Assembly: GCF_023585685.1 (NCBI RefSeq)
Contig: NZ_CP097764.1
Span: 558,001 to 622,000, forward strand
DNA: 64,000 bases
From: Blochmannia endosymbiont of Camponotus sp. C-003
Lineage (GTDB): Bacteria; Pseudomonadota; Gammaproteobacteria; Enterobacterales; Enterobacteriaceae
Direction of reading: 5' to 3'
A program made the position numbers and the translations under genes. Below, piece by piece: positions 41,645 through 52,472 of the stretch (within the stretch, counting starts at the first letter, position 1; each line of letters opens with the position of its first letter). The notes under the pieces are model-generated. The model was given only the letters and a program-made list of their open reading frames with translations, did no database searches and was not told where the DNA came from.

Positions 41645-42937
41645 TTATTTACTAGATAACATCTCTGATTCATATATAAGCGCTCGTTCTGTATCATATT
41701 GATTCTCCCACTTTGCAATAACTAGCACCGCTAAAGCATTGCCTATGACATTTAAAGCTGTACGACCCATATCTAAAACCCTGTCTACCCCTGCTATAAA
41801 CGCTAATCCTTCTAATGGAATACCTACACTACCTAATGTAGCTAATAACACTACAAAAGAAACCCCTGGAACACCAGCAATACCTTTAGAAGTAATCATT
41901 AAAGTCAATACCAAAATAATTTCCTGACTTAAAGCTAACTCAATACCGTATAATTGCGCAATAAAAATAGCAGCAATACTTTGATATAAAGTTGATCCAT
42001 CTAAATTAAAAGAATAACCAGTAGGCACCACAAATCCAGTGATAGTTGAAGGGGCTCCATAAGCTTCCATTTTCTCTATGATACGCGGTAATACAGTCTC
42101 TGAGCTAGCAGTAGAAAAAGATAAAATCAATTCTTCTTTTAAAATACAAATTAATTTCCAAATTCTAAGATTGCATATACGTGCCACTATACCCAATACT
42201 ACTAATGCAAAAAAAATAATAGCACCATAAACTAATAATACAAGTTTAGTAAGGGGTAATAAAGAGCTAAATCCAAAAGTCGCAACGGTCACTGAAATCA
42301 AAGCAAACACTCCGATAGGAGCATACCGCATCACGATATGTGTTACTTCAAACATAGTATCCGCTATAGAATTAAAAATATCTAATAATGGAGTTTTAGT
42401 TTTTTCTGGTAACGTAGCTAATCCGAGCCCAAAGATGACTGAAAAAAAAATAACTGGCAACATATCTCCTTTAGCCATAGAATGAATAATATTCGAAGGA
42501 ATCAACGATAACATAGTGTTCACTAAATTGGATTGTATTTCAGATGTAGTTTGTTCATACATTGAAATATCTGTTTTCGAAAGAAGAGACATATCAATTC
42601 CATAACCAGGATGCATCAAATTAGCGAAAGCTACACCAAGCACTATAGCAAGTGTTGTAATAATCTCAAAATAAATGATAGTCTTTAAACCAATACTGCC
42701 CAATTTTCTAGCATCTCCAATACCAGCAATTCCAACTACCAACGTAGCCATTACAATGGGAACCACGATCATCTTTATCATTCGGATAAAAATTTCTCCA
42801 GCTGGAGACAAAAATGTAGTAATCATCCAATCTTTTAATTCTATTTGATTATGCAATACAATTCCTAAAATAATACCCAAGTTTAAAGCAAAAAAAATTT
42901 TCCAAGCAAGGGTAATTTTAAACTTTTTAATCATCAT
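41645..42937 (-). CDS. gltP: proton/glutamate-aspartate symporter
   Basis: Dicarboxylate/amino acid:cation symporter (DAACS) importing glutamate and aspartate. 430 residues (E. coli GltP 437). Family features are intact: serine-rich hairpin FSTASSETVLPRI, VVPTGYSFNLDGSTLY, TSKGIAGVPG and the substrate-binding MGRTALNVIGNALAVLVIAKW. AAGGGAAC precedes the first ATG. Much better conserved than most membrane proteins here. It may supply glutamate as nitrogen donor for amino-acid synthesis. Confidence 0.96.
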   Translation of the reverse strand: MMIKKFKITLAWKIFFALNLGIILGIVLHNQIELKDWMITTFLSPAGEIFIRMIKMIVVPIVMATLVVGIAGIGDARKLGSIGLKTIIYFEIITTLAIVLGVAFANLMHPGYGIDMSLLSKTDISMYEQTTSEIQSNLVNTMLSLIPSNIIHSMAKGDMLPVIFFSVIFGLGLATLPEKTKTPLLDIFNSIADTMFEVTHIVMRYAPIGVFALISVTVATFGFSSLLPLTKLVLLVYGAIIFFALVVLGIVARICNLRIWKLICILKEELILSFSTASSETVLPRIIEKMEAYGAPSTITGFVVPTGYSFNLDGSTLYQSIAAIFIAQLYGIELALSQEIILVLTLMITSKGIAGVPGVSFVVLLATLGSVGIPLEGLAFIAGVDRVLDMGRTALNVIGNALAVLVIAKWENQYDTERALIYESEMLSSK

Positions 42938-43638
42938 AGTTCCCTTAATTAAAATGAGTCATGTTTGTTGTACCATCAATTCCGAATCAATCATATTCAA
43001 TTAATTTAAACAATTTTCTTCTCAGAATCCCCATGAAATAACACAAACGTACACAAAGAAACTACTAATCACAAACATAAACCAATTCACAAAAAATTGA
43101 TTAAACTTTATATCAAAAACACTGCATATCCATTATAAATGATTTATTAAACACAATTACTTGAAAAAACAAAACTCAACGCAACATATTTTTTTATGTG
43201 CATTGAGTAATATACCAAATTAATACATAAAATTATGTATTAACTATTCATGAAAACTTACAACTAAGCACAATATAACATCAACACCCTATCTCTATCT
43301 TAAATAGAGAGACCCTAATAATTTCAAACTACCTGCCAAAAGGACAAAACCGCCCATAATTAAAACCAACCGATCTCATAACGAAATATCCATCAAAAAA
43401 TTATTATTTTTTAACAAAAAAAATTATATGTTACGTCAACACGTAACATATAACAATATATAATTGCATTGAAAATAAAATAACATCGTATTTTACTATA
43501 TAATTGAGATTATCACAACAGCATACATGACCAATATTTATATCAGTTACTTTTAATTTTTTTTAAATTCTTTAGTATTTAATACTACCATAATCTTTAC
43601 ACGAAATCACAATATTATCTTTATTAAGATAAGTGATA
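42938..43638. other. 700-bp spacer between yjcE and gltP with two hairpins
   Basis: Both flanking genes are on the minus strand. A 13-bp perfect hairpin (43424-43436 / 43441-43453, loop CAAC) could end yjcE transcription. A smaller one (TCTCTAT/ATAGAGA, about 43292-43310) lies nearer gltP. Between them is a GC-richer patch holding a 33-codon minus-strand frame (43393-43295) with one internal TGA, discussed as a finding. Confidence 0.5.
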
Positions 43639-45282
43639 TTATTCGTGCCCTGCTAATAAAGCTTCCAAAAAATCTAAATCACGTAATAATTTAGTTAATG
43701 TTTCATTGCTAATTTTTTGTTGTGCGCGCAAATGATAATATTCTCCTCGTTCAGCACGTAATGCATTCAACCTCATCCGTCTTTCTAATTCTTCAGTTAA
43801 CATAGAATTCGCATCATTGTTGCCATCTATACGACGACGTAAATTCCCTATAACACGCGCACTTACCTCATTAATAATTTGACTATCAATATTTTCTTCT
43901 TGGCTATGTATTAACCGTTCTTCCAGTTTATACAAACTTTCAATAGCTACTTCTGCTGCTATCGCTCGTGCCATACGTTCCTCTTTTCGTTGTAATAATT
44001 TATCAGATACTATAATTCCCTGCAACAACCACGGAAGAACAATTACACCACATAGTAAAGAAAACAGAATAACACCAGTGGCAATAAAAACTAATTGATA
44101 ACGAAATGGAAAAACTGATCCATCTCTCAAAAAAAGTGGTATTGAAAGTACTCCTGCTAATGTAATAGCGCCACGTACCCCAGCGAAAGAAGCAATTAAA
44201 ATCTCTCGTATACTATATTCACCAAATACCATTGGACGCTTAGTCATACAATATAAACTTATGTTTTTCATCAACCACAACCACCCAAATCTAAGTATCA
44301 TTAATGCGAAATAAATAAGAATTACGTATACAAATAACATCCATGTTTTAATAGTTGGATCCATTGCTGCTTGTGAAATAGAGGTTGATAAAATATCTGG
44401 TAATTGCAATCCCAGCATAATAAATACCATGCCATTAAACACAAATTCTAACATCGTCCAAACACTATTCCCTCTTAAACGCATAGCTAACGGTGCATTG
44501 CGAATTATTCCTGATTGCCCAATAGTCATTCCCGAAGCAACTGACGATAATATCCCAGATACCCCAATATGTTCAGCAACCAAATATGCCGCAAAAGGCA
44601 ATAATAAAAGCAATATTGTTTGAGTAGCAGGATCACCACCGCTCCAATGAGTGATAACCCTTAATGATTTACTATATCCCCAAGTAACAGCTACCCCTGC
44701 TAATAATCCACCCATAGATACTTTGATAAATTCTATAGAAGCTCCACTTACACTAAAAACCATAGTACCCATAGCTACTGAAATAGCAAATTTGAGCGAT
44801 ACCAAACCTGATGCATCATTCATCAAAGCTTCTCCTTGAAGAATATCCATAATCTTTTTAGAAATACGTCCTTCCCCCACAATGCCTGAAAGCGCTACTG
44901 CATCAGTTGGAGATAAAACTGCTGCCAATGCTAATGCTGCTACGAGAGGCATTTCTGGTATCATCCAATGAATTAAATATCCAATACCAACCACGGTAAT
45001 AATAACCAATACCAATGCCAATATAACAATTTCTCCCCCATGACGCAAAAACTCACGCATTGGAGTTTTCCAACCATCAGAAAATAATAAAGGGGGAATA
45101 AAAAGCAACAAAAATAATTCAGGATTAAAATCTACATGTAATCCAAATCTAGGCCAAGCTAATAAAGCTCCTAATACAATTTGCATTAAAGGTAATGGCA
45201 TTTGAAATGGCAAAATTCGCGTTATAACTCCTGACATAGAGACAGCTAAAGTAAGAATAAGAATCGTGAAAAAAATCTCCAT
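43639..45282 (-). CDS. yjcE: CPA1-family Na+/H+ antiporter (YjcE)
   Basis: Monovalent cation:proton antiporter. 547 residues (E. coli YjcE 549). About 12 membrane helices with the CPA1 ion-binding motif LSPTDAVALSGI, then GEALMNDASGLVSLKFA, and FAGVRGAITLAG. A cytoplasmic C-terminal tail of about 120 residues (LLQRKEERMARAIAAE...) follows. Base composition is visibly less AT-rich than its neighbours, suggesting strong purifying selection rather than recent transfer, since the protein is plainly enterobacterial. Ion specificity cannot be read from the sequence. Confidence 0.93.
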   Translation of the reverse strand: MEIFFTILILTLAVSMSGVITRILPFQMPLPLMQIVLGALLAWPRFGLHVDFNPELFLLLFIPPLLFSDGWKTPMREFLRHGGEIVILALVLVIITVVGIGYLIHWMIPEMPLVAALALAAVLSPTDAVALSGIVGEGRISKKIMDILQGEALMNDASGLVSLKFAISVAMGTMVFSVSGASIEFIKVSMGGLLAGVAVTWGYSKSLRVITHWSGGDPATQTILLLLLPFAAYLVAEHIGVSGILSSVASGMTIGQSGIIRNAPLAMRLRGNSVWTMLEFVFNGMVFIMLGLQLPDILSTSISQAAMDPTIKTWMLFVYVILIYFALMILRFGWLWLMKNISLYCMTKRPMVFGEYSIREILIASFAGVRGAITLAGVLSIPLFLRDGSVFPFRYQLVFIATGVILFSLLCGVIVLPWLLQGIIVSDKLLQRKEERMARAIAAEVAIESLYKLEERLIHSQEENIDSQIINEVSARVIGNLRRRIDGNNDANSMLTEELERRMRLNALRAERGEYYHLRAQQKISNETLTKLLRDLDFLEALLAGHE

Positions 45283-45888
45283 GCCGTAATCTCAACCGTA
45301 TCAAAAAAAAATAAATATTTTACCTACGAATATAATATTAGTTTTATATTTACTTCATATTGTATATAAGCATGGCATTAATGCATAATGCATTAAACAA
45401 AATGATTGAATTTATATATGTATATAACCCTTTGGTTATATACTACGTACAAGAAATCAAAATATTTTTACATTTGCTTTAACAATATAAACACTATGAT
45501 TTATTATTTAAATATATTCAATATAGTATTGAATGTACCATTCATATATGTATATATACTTACTGTATAACATCCTAGATGTATGGCAATTCTTGTAATA
45601 ACTCTGTTTGAAGCACTTTAACACTCGTTAATATGATCAAGTTGATTGAATGATAGCAAAAATATAAATGCATATTTGATTAGTTTATATAATTTAAACA
45701 ACATGATAACAATATGAAATTTCTGTTGATATAACTAAAAATACAAAACATAATCTATGTATATTGATGTTTATAGGCTATATATAAATATATAACATGA
45801 GCCTAACTATTCTAAAATCCAACCCATACACAACAACATCTCACACAATAAAACAGACCAAAGTCAATTTTAATGCATTCAAGTTCGT
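45283..45888. other. AT-rich spacer between ssb and yjcE
   Basis: 600 bases with a 10-bp perfect hairpin GTATATAACC/GGTTATATAC (45420-45443, loop CTTT) and an AT-rich palindrome TAATGCATAATGCATTA near 45380. A short plus-strand frame at the right end is antisense to ssb and is rejected. Confidence 0.45.
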
Positions 45889-46365
45889 TCAAAAAGGAAT
45901 ATCCTCTTCATCGAAAGAAACATCGGGCGAATCATTAGAAGCTACATCATTCGATGTAGATTCGTCACTGTTATTCATTATGTTCTGATCATCTAATGAT
46001 ACGTTTTCTCCTGCATGACGGCTACCCAACATTTGCATTGTTCCTCCGATATTAACAATGATTTCAGTAACATACCGATCTTGTCCATTTTTATTTTGCC
46101 ATTTTCTAGTTTTTAACGATCCTTCGATATACACCTGAGAACCTTTATGCAAATATTCTGATGCAATTTCTGCTAATCTTCCAAATAACACTACACGATG
46201 CCACTCAGTTTTTTCTTTAAATTCATTCGTTTGTTTATCTTTCCAGGATTCAGTAGTAGCTACTGAAATATTAGTGACCATATTACCATTAGGCATATAA
46301 CGAATCTCCGGTTCCTGACCGAGATACCCTATTAAAATAACTTTATTAATTCCTCTGTTAGCCAC
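45889..46365 (-). CDS. ssb: single-stranded DNA-binding protein
   Basis: Coats single-stranded DNA at forks and recruits partners. 158 residues (E. coli 178). OB-fold 1-112 is near-identical ([48 protein letters not shown]). The glycine- and glutamine-rich linker of E. coli is replaced by a shorter Asn/Ser/Asp linker, and the partner-binding tip DEEDIPF is kept. It starts at GTG, well supported by GGAGG five bases upstream. uvrA, divergent from ssb in E. coli, is absent, and I see no LexA box. Confidence 0.97.
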   Translation of the reverse strand: MANRGINKVILIGYLGQEPEIRYMPNGNMVTNISVATTESWKDKQTNEFKEKTEWHRVVLFGRLAEIASEYLHKGSQVYIEGSLKTRKWQNKNGQDRYVTEIIVNIGGTMQMLGSRHAGENVSLDDQNIMNNSDESTSNDVASNDSPDVSFDEEDIPF

Positions 46366-46841
46366 AATGCCTCCGCTAATTACATCGTATGGTTTTTATA
46401 TAAAACATTTCTATTCAAATAACTATGTGATTGCCATTGCATTAAACAATATAATTAATATACTTCAATCAAAACCAATATTATTAACTAATATTTCTAA
46501 AAAATTCCATAAAATAAAATGAATCATATTAAGAATCAGTATTTTATCGAGTGATACGACACTGTATTAGTAAAAAATTTTAAATTATTGCATGAATTTC
46601 ATGAAAAAAATTAAAAATCACATTTATACTGAAACATATAATAATAATTAATTATTAATTCATAATTAACTTTATTTTTTATGTTTATTACAGTATAAAA
46701 CATAATTAAACAATAATATTTATATATGTATTATGTATCATTTATTGTAAAACAAATACTAAAAACTTTGCTTAAAATAAATACATAAGTTACTACTTTA
46801 TATAGTAATATCTACAACAAATCCACATCACCAATAGAATA
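46366..46841. other. AT-rich spacer between dnaB and ssb
   Basis: 475 bases of more than 80% AT with no recognisable gene. It must contain the ssb promoter; none can be named with confidence. Confidence 0.45.
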
Positions 46842-48215
46842 TCAATATTGACCAGATTCAACATAGTTATCAAATCGAGACCATTGTCCGTTAAACATCA
46901 ACCGTATGGTGCCAATGGGACCGTTTCGTTGTTTCCCTAGGATAATTTCAGCAACCCCTTTCATTTCGCTATTTTCATGATACACTTCATCACGATAAAT
47001 AAATAAAATAAGATCGGCGTCCTGTTCAATTGCTCCAGATTCACGTAAATCTGAGTTAATAGGATGCTTGTCAGTACGCTGCTCTAAACCTCTATTTAAC
47101 TGAGAGATTGCTATCACTGGCACTTTTAATTCTTTAGCTAAAGCTTTTAACGAACGAGAAATTTCTGAAATTTCTAATGTACGATTATTAGATAAAGACG
47201 GTACTCTCATTAATTGTAAATAATCAATCATAATCAAACTCAAACCATCATGTTCACGACACAACCTACGAGCACGACCACGCACTTCAGAAGGCGTTAA
47301 ACACGAAGAATCATCAATATATATATTACGTTTTTCCAAAAGAAGTTCCATAGCACTAGTAATTCTTTCTCGGTCTTCATTATTCAGTCGCCCCGTACGA
47401 ATACGCACTTGATCAACTCGAGACAATGAAGCTAACATACGCATTATAATTTGATCACCAGGCATTTCTAAACTAAATATCAACACTGGTTTCTTCTCAG
47501 TCATTGCGGCATGTTCACATAAATTCATAGCAAAAGCAGTTTTTCCCATAGAAGGACGAGCAGCAATAATAATAAGATCAGATTTTTGTAAACCATCAGT
47601 TTTTTTATCCAAGTCTTTATATCCGCTAGAAACACCAGTAACACCATATTTCGGTTTATTACATACCTTCTCAATATGAGCAACTGTTTTTTCTAAAATA
47701 TGATCTATTCCTTGTGGATTAATATTGTGATTACTTTTACTATTTGAGATTTGAAAAACGAGAGATTCAGCTAAATCTAATAGCTCGTCACTGCTTCGAC
47801 CTTGAGGATTATATCCGGCATCAGCAATTTTATTTGCTATCGCAATCATTGCGCGTATTACCGAACGTTCACGTACTATATCGGCATATGCAACTACATT
47901 AGAGACACTAGGAACATTCTTTGACAACTCTGCTAAATATGCAAATCCTCCCACTAATTCTAATTTTCCTTGAATCTCTAAAGATTCCGACAGTGTTATT
48001 AAATCAATAGGTTTATTCCTTTCTAACAAACATTTCATTTCATTAAAAATAATTCGATGAGCATAATTAAAAAAATCATCAGAATTTACTTGTACTGATA
48101 CATATTCCCACTGAGTATTATCTAACATTAAACCACCCAATACTGATTGTTCAGCTTCTAATGAATACGGTGGTATCTTTACATTATTTACTTGTTGATC
48201 ATGCGAAACATGCAT
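46842..48215 (-). CDS. dnaB: replicative DNA helicase DnaB
   Basis: Hexameric 5'-3' helicase at the fork and partner of DnaG. 457 residues (E. coli 471; the N-terminal arm is shorter). N-terminal domain with PPYSLEAEQSVLGGLMLDN; RecA-like domain with Walker A ARPSMGKTAFAMN, Walker B LIMIDYLQLM, SQLNRGLEQR and the arginine-finger region DLRESGAIEQDADLI. No intein. Complete. Confidence 0.98.
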   Translation of the reverse strand: MHVSHDQQVNNVKIPPYSLEAEQSVLGGLMLDNTQWEYVSVQVNSDDFFNYAHRIIFNEMKCLLERNKPIDLITLSESLEIQGKLELVGGFAYLAELSKNVPSVSNVVAYADIVRERSVIRAMIAIANKIADAGYNPQGRSSDELLDLAESLVFQISNSKSNHNINPQGIDHILEKTVAHIEKVCNKPKYGVTGVSSGYKDLDKKTDGLQKSDLIIIAARPSMGKTAFAMNLCEHAAMTEKKPVLIFSLEMPGDQIIMRMLASLSRVDQVRIRTGRLNNEDRERITSAMELLLEKRNIYIDDSSCLTPSEVRGRARRLCREHDGLSLIMIDYLQLMRVPSLSNNRTLEISEISRSLKALAKELKVPVIAISQLNRGLEQRTDKHPINSDLRESGAIEQDADLILFIYRDEVYHENSEMKGVAEIILGKQRNGPIGTIRLMFNGQWSRFDNYVESGQY

Positions 48216-48763
48216 TGTCTTAATATTTTCTCCGCATAAATTTTTATTTTTATTAACAAGAAATATCTAAATTTGTAAACATGAAAACCATATTTCCACC
48301 ATTACAAATACCTGTGTAACACCCAAAATAACTAAACTAATGCCAATCATAAAATGATATATACAAATATCATACCTATGTATACTGGGATTGTTTAAAA
48401 TATTAAAAATGAAATTAAAATACATTTTGTATCTAATAATACAATATTTTTACTAATATAATATGAAAATACTTACAGTTTAATCGATGATAGTATAAAC
48501 ATACAGTACATAAACATCTTTTTATAGATAAAAAATAAAATCATTATGCGTAACCATCTTTCAATATTATTTATTATTCATTTACTGCAAACTATATGCT
48601 ATAAACGTAAAAGACACAATTAATTAATAAATCTACATTTTTATATGTACTATAATTACTTTTTAGTATCATCTTTTTTTCAGGGATATATCAAATAACT
48701 GTTGATTTATACCTCCTATATTGACAATAACATAACTATATCATCAATAATTTAAGGAACAGT
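48216..48763. other. AT-rich divergent spacer dnaB / zur
   Basis: 548 bases. No RNA gene or long inverted repeat. It contains promoters for both flanking genes; no Zur-box-like palindrome is obvious, so Zur autoregulation is not supported. Confidence 0.45.
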
Positions 48764-49237
48764 ATGAATACTAATATCCAAAAAATATTAACTCAAATTA
48801 AAAAACTGTGCGAACAACGATGTGTACGTTTAACACCGCAACGCTTGGCGGTCTTACGATTGATATCCCAATACAACGGAGCTATAAGTGCTTATGATTT
48901 ACTAGATTTACTACGACAATCTTCGTTACCCCACGCAAAACCTTCTACTATTTATCGCGCTTTAAACTTTCTGTTAGCACAAGGATTTATTCATCGTGTT
49001 GAATCTACTAATAGTTTTATGTTATGCCACTATTTTTTTGAATTATCACATAATTTTGCTTTCTTTATTTGTAAAAGTTGCAAACAAGTTACCGAACAAA
49101 CAACAAAAGGAATCGAAGAAATTTTACAAAACATGGCTCAAATCACAGGATTTACTATGTTTAATAATATTATTGAAGCACACGGATTATGTCCCAAATG
49201 TATCAATATTAAGTTGCACTCACATTACAAACCCTAA
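48764..49237 (+). CDS. zur: zinc uptake regulator Zur (Fur family)
   Basis: Zinc-sensing repressor of zinc uptake genes. 157 residues (E. coli 171). The winged helix is at about 15-85 (VRLTPQRLAVLRLISQ, KPSTIYRALNFLLAQGFIHRVEST). The structural zinc site CKSC...CPKC is complete. The regulatory-site ligands of E. coli Zur are all kept: the histidine of FIHRV, the cysteine of MLCH, the histidine of ELSHNF and the glutamate of VTEQ. AAGGA lies six bases before the ATG. An intact sensor implies real targets; the metal ABC operon with its palindrome at 30.5 kb is the obvious candidate in the window. Confidence 0.95.
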   Translation: MNTNIQKILTQIKKLCEQRCVRLTPQRLAVLRLISQYNGAISAYDLLDLLRQSSLPHAKPSTIYRALNFLLAQGFIHRVESTNSFMLCHYFFELSHNFAFFICKSCKQVTEQTTKGIEEILQNMAQITGFTMFNNIIEAHGLCPKCINIKLHSHYKP

Positions 49238-49477
49238 TTATTTATATATGTACTAAAATTAATACAAATATTTTATATATACGTCATTAATTTTTAATAT
49301 TATAATAATAAAAATCAATTAAAACTAACAATTTATCCATAATTGCGCCGTATATTAATATCAACTTAAATTAAAATTTTAATACTTTAGAATCCACATA
49401 AACTCGTAAGGCTACTTTGTACATACACTTATTCTATACACTCTTATTCTTAAAAAATAAAATCTATTATCTGTAAA

Positions 49478-50350
49478 TTAATAGAAACTTGAAGCAATAC
49501 CTATAAACACTAACATACCTACATAATTATTACTCAAAAAAGCCTGAAAATATTTCATTCGTTTTCTTTTATTAAGCAATATTTGTTGCCACGTAAATAA
49601 TACGATGACACCAAATAATGAAAAAAAATAAAATGCTACAGTAAATCGTTCTTTCCATCCAATAATTCCCAATATAAATATAATACACAACTGAAACATT
49701 CCTATTGCAAATTTATCCATGTCTCCAAAAAACACAGCAGATGACTTTACTCCCACACATATATCATCCTCTCGATCTATCATAGCATATTGTGTATCAT
49801 ACACCACTGTCCATACAGTGTTCATCAGAAACAATAACCAAGCAGTACTATTTACAGGACTATTAATTGCGGTAAACGTCATTAAAATAGGCCAACTAAA
49901 TAATATTCCTAACATTAATTGAGGAAAATAGGTGTATCTTTTAAGATAAGGATATATCCAAGACAATATCAATGCTACTACAGATAACAAGATAGTAATA
50001 ACATTAAAACTTAGAACCAATATGAATGCAATAAAAAGAAGTATCACTAATACCACTAATGCCTCCTTTTTTGTGATCCTCCCAGATGATAAAGGACGCA
50101 TTTTAGTACGTTGAACACGACTATCAATATCGTAATCAACATAATCATTTATGATACAACCTGAAGAACGCATACACAATACGCCGACAACAAACACTAT
50201 CAAAATCCCTTTATCGGGGATACCTTGATGTGACAACCACAACCCCCATAAAGTAGGCCATAGTAATAGAAAAAACCCAATAGGTTGATTAATGCGCATT
50301 AACTGTGCTAGATTATAGCACTTTTTAATAAAAAAAAGCCCGTTTGACAT
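49478..50350 (-). CDS. ubiA: 4-hydroxybenzoate octaprenyltransferase
   Basis: Membrane prenyltransferase attaching the polyprenyl chain to 4-hydroxybenzoate in ubiquinone synthesis. 290 residues from ATG 50350, matching E. coli length and spacing to LMRINQPIG; an ATG eight codons upstream is possible. First Asp-rich motif NDYVDYDID, and second region YDTQYAMIDREDD, both intact. UbiC, its neighbour in E. coli, is not beside it, so the source of 4-hydroxybenzoate is not visible. Confidence 0.96.
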   Translation of the reverse strand: MSNGLFFIKKCYNLAQLMRINQPIGFFLLLWPTLWGLWLSHQGIPDKGILIVFVVGVLCMRSSGCIINDYVDYDIDSRVQRTKMRPLSSGRITKKEALVVLVILLFIAFILVLSFNVITILLSVVALILSWIYPYLKRYTYFPQLMLGILFSWPILMTFTAINSPVNSTAWLLFLMNTVWTVVYDTQYAMIDREDDICVGVKSSAVFFGDMDKFAIGMFQLCIIFILGIIGWKERFTVAFYFFSLFGVIVLFTWQQILLNKRKRMKYFQAFLSNNYVGMLVFIGIASSFY

Positions 50351-50703
50351 AAAATTAGTAATTAATATAATCATTGTAACTTTTTACCAATAACAATATC
50401 AATCATCGATAATGTTATCACAGTATATACAATGGCATTGTGGATATTTATTTCACTTATATTTCATGAAATAATTACGTATTACCGCAATCGTATCCAT
50501 CGCCGATTTATCAAACCAATAAATATTATGTCATATACAATAGGAAGCAAGCATGAAATATTTTTACAAACAACATGACCGTACAATAATGAAATATATC
50601 ATGTATACATATGATCATCGTAAAAAAATATAATTTTCTTTTTTTCTATATAGATTCTCTTAGATAATACGAATTTTATCATTTTAATAATGGCGTATTT
50701 CTT
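50351..50703. other. AT-rich divergent spacer ubiA / pitA
   Basis: About 350 bases containing both promoters. No gene, tRNA or long hairpin recognised. Confidence 0.4.
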
Positions 50704-52326
50704 ATGTCACACTTTCTATTCAACTTAGAAATACACATCAGCATTATGTTGATTCTTGCATTGATTCTCGTATGTGTTTATGAAGCTATTAATGGTTTTC
50801 ATGATACTGCTAATTCTGTAGTCACTGTAATTTACACTTGCGCATTACGTTCTCACAGTGCGGTGTTAATGTCAGGAATATTCAATTTCTTAGGCGTAAC
50901 ACTAAGTGGTTTGAGTGTTGCATATACAATTATCCATTTACTTCCCACTCATTTTTTTATGAATTCCAATACTAACCATATTTTAGCTATGATTTTTTCC
51001 ACATTATTTGCAGCGATACTATGGAATCTTGGAACATGGTATTTCAGATTACCTACTTCTAGTTCTCACACTCTAATCGGAACATTAATTGGGATCGGAT
51101 TAGCACATGCAATTATTACACACTGTCCAATGGTGCAAGGATTGAATATTCCAAAATTAATTAATATTTTTTTATCATTAATAATATCACCAATAATAGG
51201 TTTGACGCTATCTAGAATAATTATGTTAATATTATGTAGATACTGGAACAGCAACAAAAAAAATAAAAACATTCATATCACTCCAACTCAACAAGCAGAA
51301 GAATATGGAAAACCTCAACCATCATTATGGACTCGTATTATATTAATTTTATCTGCAGCTGGAGTTAGTTTTTCTCATGGCGCAAACGATGGACAAAAAG
51401 GAATTGGTCTTATCATGTTACTGCTAATAGGAGTAGCTCCAGCAAACTTTATGTTGAATATGCATGCTAGTACTCATGATATATCCCGTACTCGAAATGC
51501 CGTGGATGACGTTTATAAATATTATACTCAACACTATAATAATTTTAAAACTATCATGCCATCAGAAATCACATCTATGCCCATATCAATAGCATTAAAC
51601 CAAATAAAAGTTATTGTTCCTTCCATCAAAGACTCTACGCAAATTTTTATAAAAAATAACAACGTAACATATTTTAATAAATATCTATCTGCTTCAGAAA
51701 CAGAGATACAACTAAGAAAAATTTTCCACGATTTATCATTAACTCTTACTATTATCAATAACGCTTTACTGTTGCTTGAAAATTTGGATAATTATGCTCA
51801 ATTAAACGTAGATCAACGTTCCCAAATGAGACAATTACTCATCTATGTAGTAGATGTTTTAGATCAAATCATAGTACTCCCAGAAACCTCGTATGAAAAT
51901 AAAAATTTCCTTAAACACTTAAAAAAAAATTTGTTGAACACCATTGAATACGCACCAACTTGGATCATTTTGGCTGTTGCATTATCATTATCTTTAGGTA
52001 CGGTAATTGGGTGGAAACGAGTTGCTACTACTATCGGGGAAAAAATAGGAAAAAAGGAGATGACTTATGCGCAGGGTTTATCAGCCCAATTAACTACAGC
52101 TATATCTATAGGCACAGCAAGTTACGTTGGAATGCCTGTATCAACTACTCATGTATTATCCTCATCCATTACGGGGAGCATGCTAATTCGGGGATGGGGA
52201 GTACAAGGGAAGACGATAAAAAACATATTAATTACTTGGTCATTAACTGTACCTGTGTCTACTATATTAAGCGGAAGTTTTTATTGGGTTACATTAACAC
52301 TATTACATAAATACATTCAAATATAA
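50704..52326 (+). CDS. pitA: low-affinity inorganic phosphate transporter PitA
   Basis: Proton-coupled symporter of metal-phosphate complexes. 540 residues against 499 in E. coli. The two family signatures are intact: NGFHDTANSV in the N-terminal half and SFSHGANDGQKGIGL in the middle. TSSSHTLIGT and MPVSTTHVLSSSITG are typical PiT repeats. The central cytoplasmic loop (about 265-400) is some 35-40 residues longer than in E. coli and low in similarity until QLNVDQRSQMRQL. Confidence 0.95.
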   Translation: MSHFLFNLEIHISIMLILALILVCVYEAINGFHDTANSVVTVIYTCALRSHSAVLMSGIFNFLGVTLSGLSVAYTIIHLLPTHFFMNSNTNHILAMIFSTLFAAILWNLGTWYFRLPTSSSHTLIGTLIGIGLAHAIITHCPMVQGLNIPKLINIFLSLIISPIIGLTLSRIIMLILCRYWNSNKKNKNIHITPTQQAEEYGKPQPSLWTRIILILSAAGVSFSHGANDGQKGIGLIMLLLIGVAPANFMLNMHASTHDISRTRNAVDDVYKYYTQHYNNFKTIMPSEITSMPISIALNQIKVIVPSIKDSTQIFIKNNNVTYFNKYLSASETEIQLRKIFHDLSLTLTIINNALLLLENLDNYAQLNVDQRSQMRQLLIYVVDVLDQIIVLPETSYENKNFLKHLKKNLLNTIEYAPTWIILAVALSLSLGTVIGWKRVATTIGEKIGKKEMTYAQGLSAQLTTAISIGTASYVGMPVSTTHVLSSSITGSMLIRGWGVQGKTIKNILITWSLTVPVSTILSGSFYWVTLTLLHKYIQI

Positions 52327-52472
52327 AACAAAAAAGTATAAATAACTTCTAGATTTCTTACACATAACTACTGAAGATATCTGTCAAAAAAACCAAACAA
52401 CATCCTCTATCATCAATTTATCTGATTAATCTAAGAATAATTGCATACAATTAAAATGGTGTATATAATAAA

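Noticed and set aside
46366-46841. LexA box upstream of ssb
   Set aside because: No CTGT-N8-ACAG was seen; uvrA, the usual divergent partner, is absent.
51960-52310. 116-codon frame inside pitA on the same strand
   Set aside because: Out-of-frame shadow of the conserved PitA C-terminal half.
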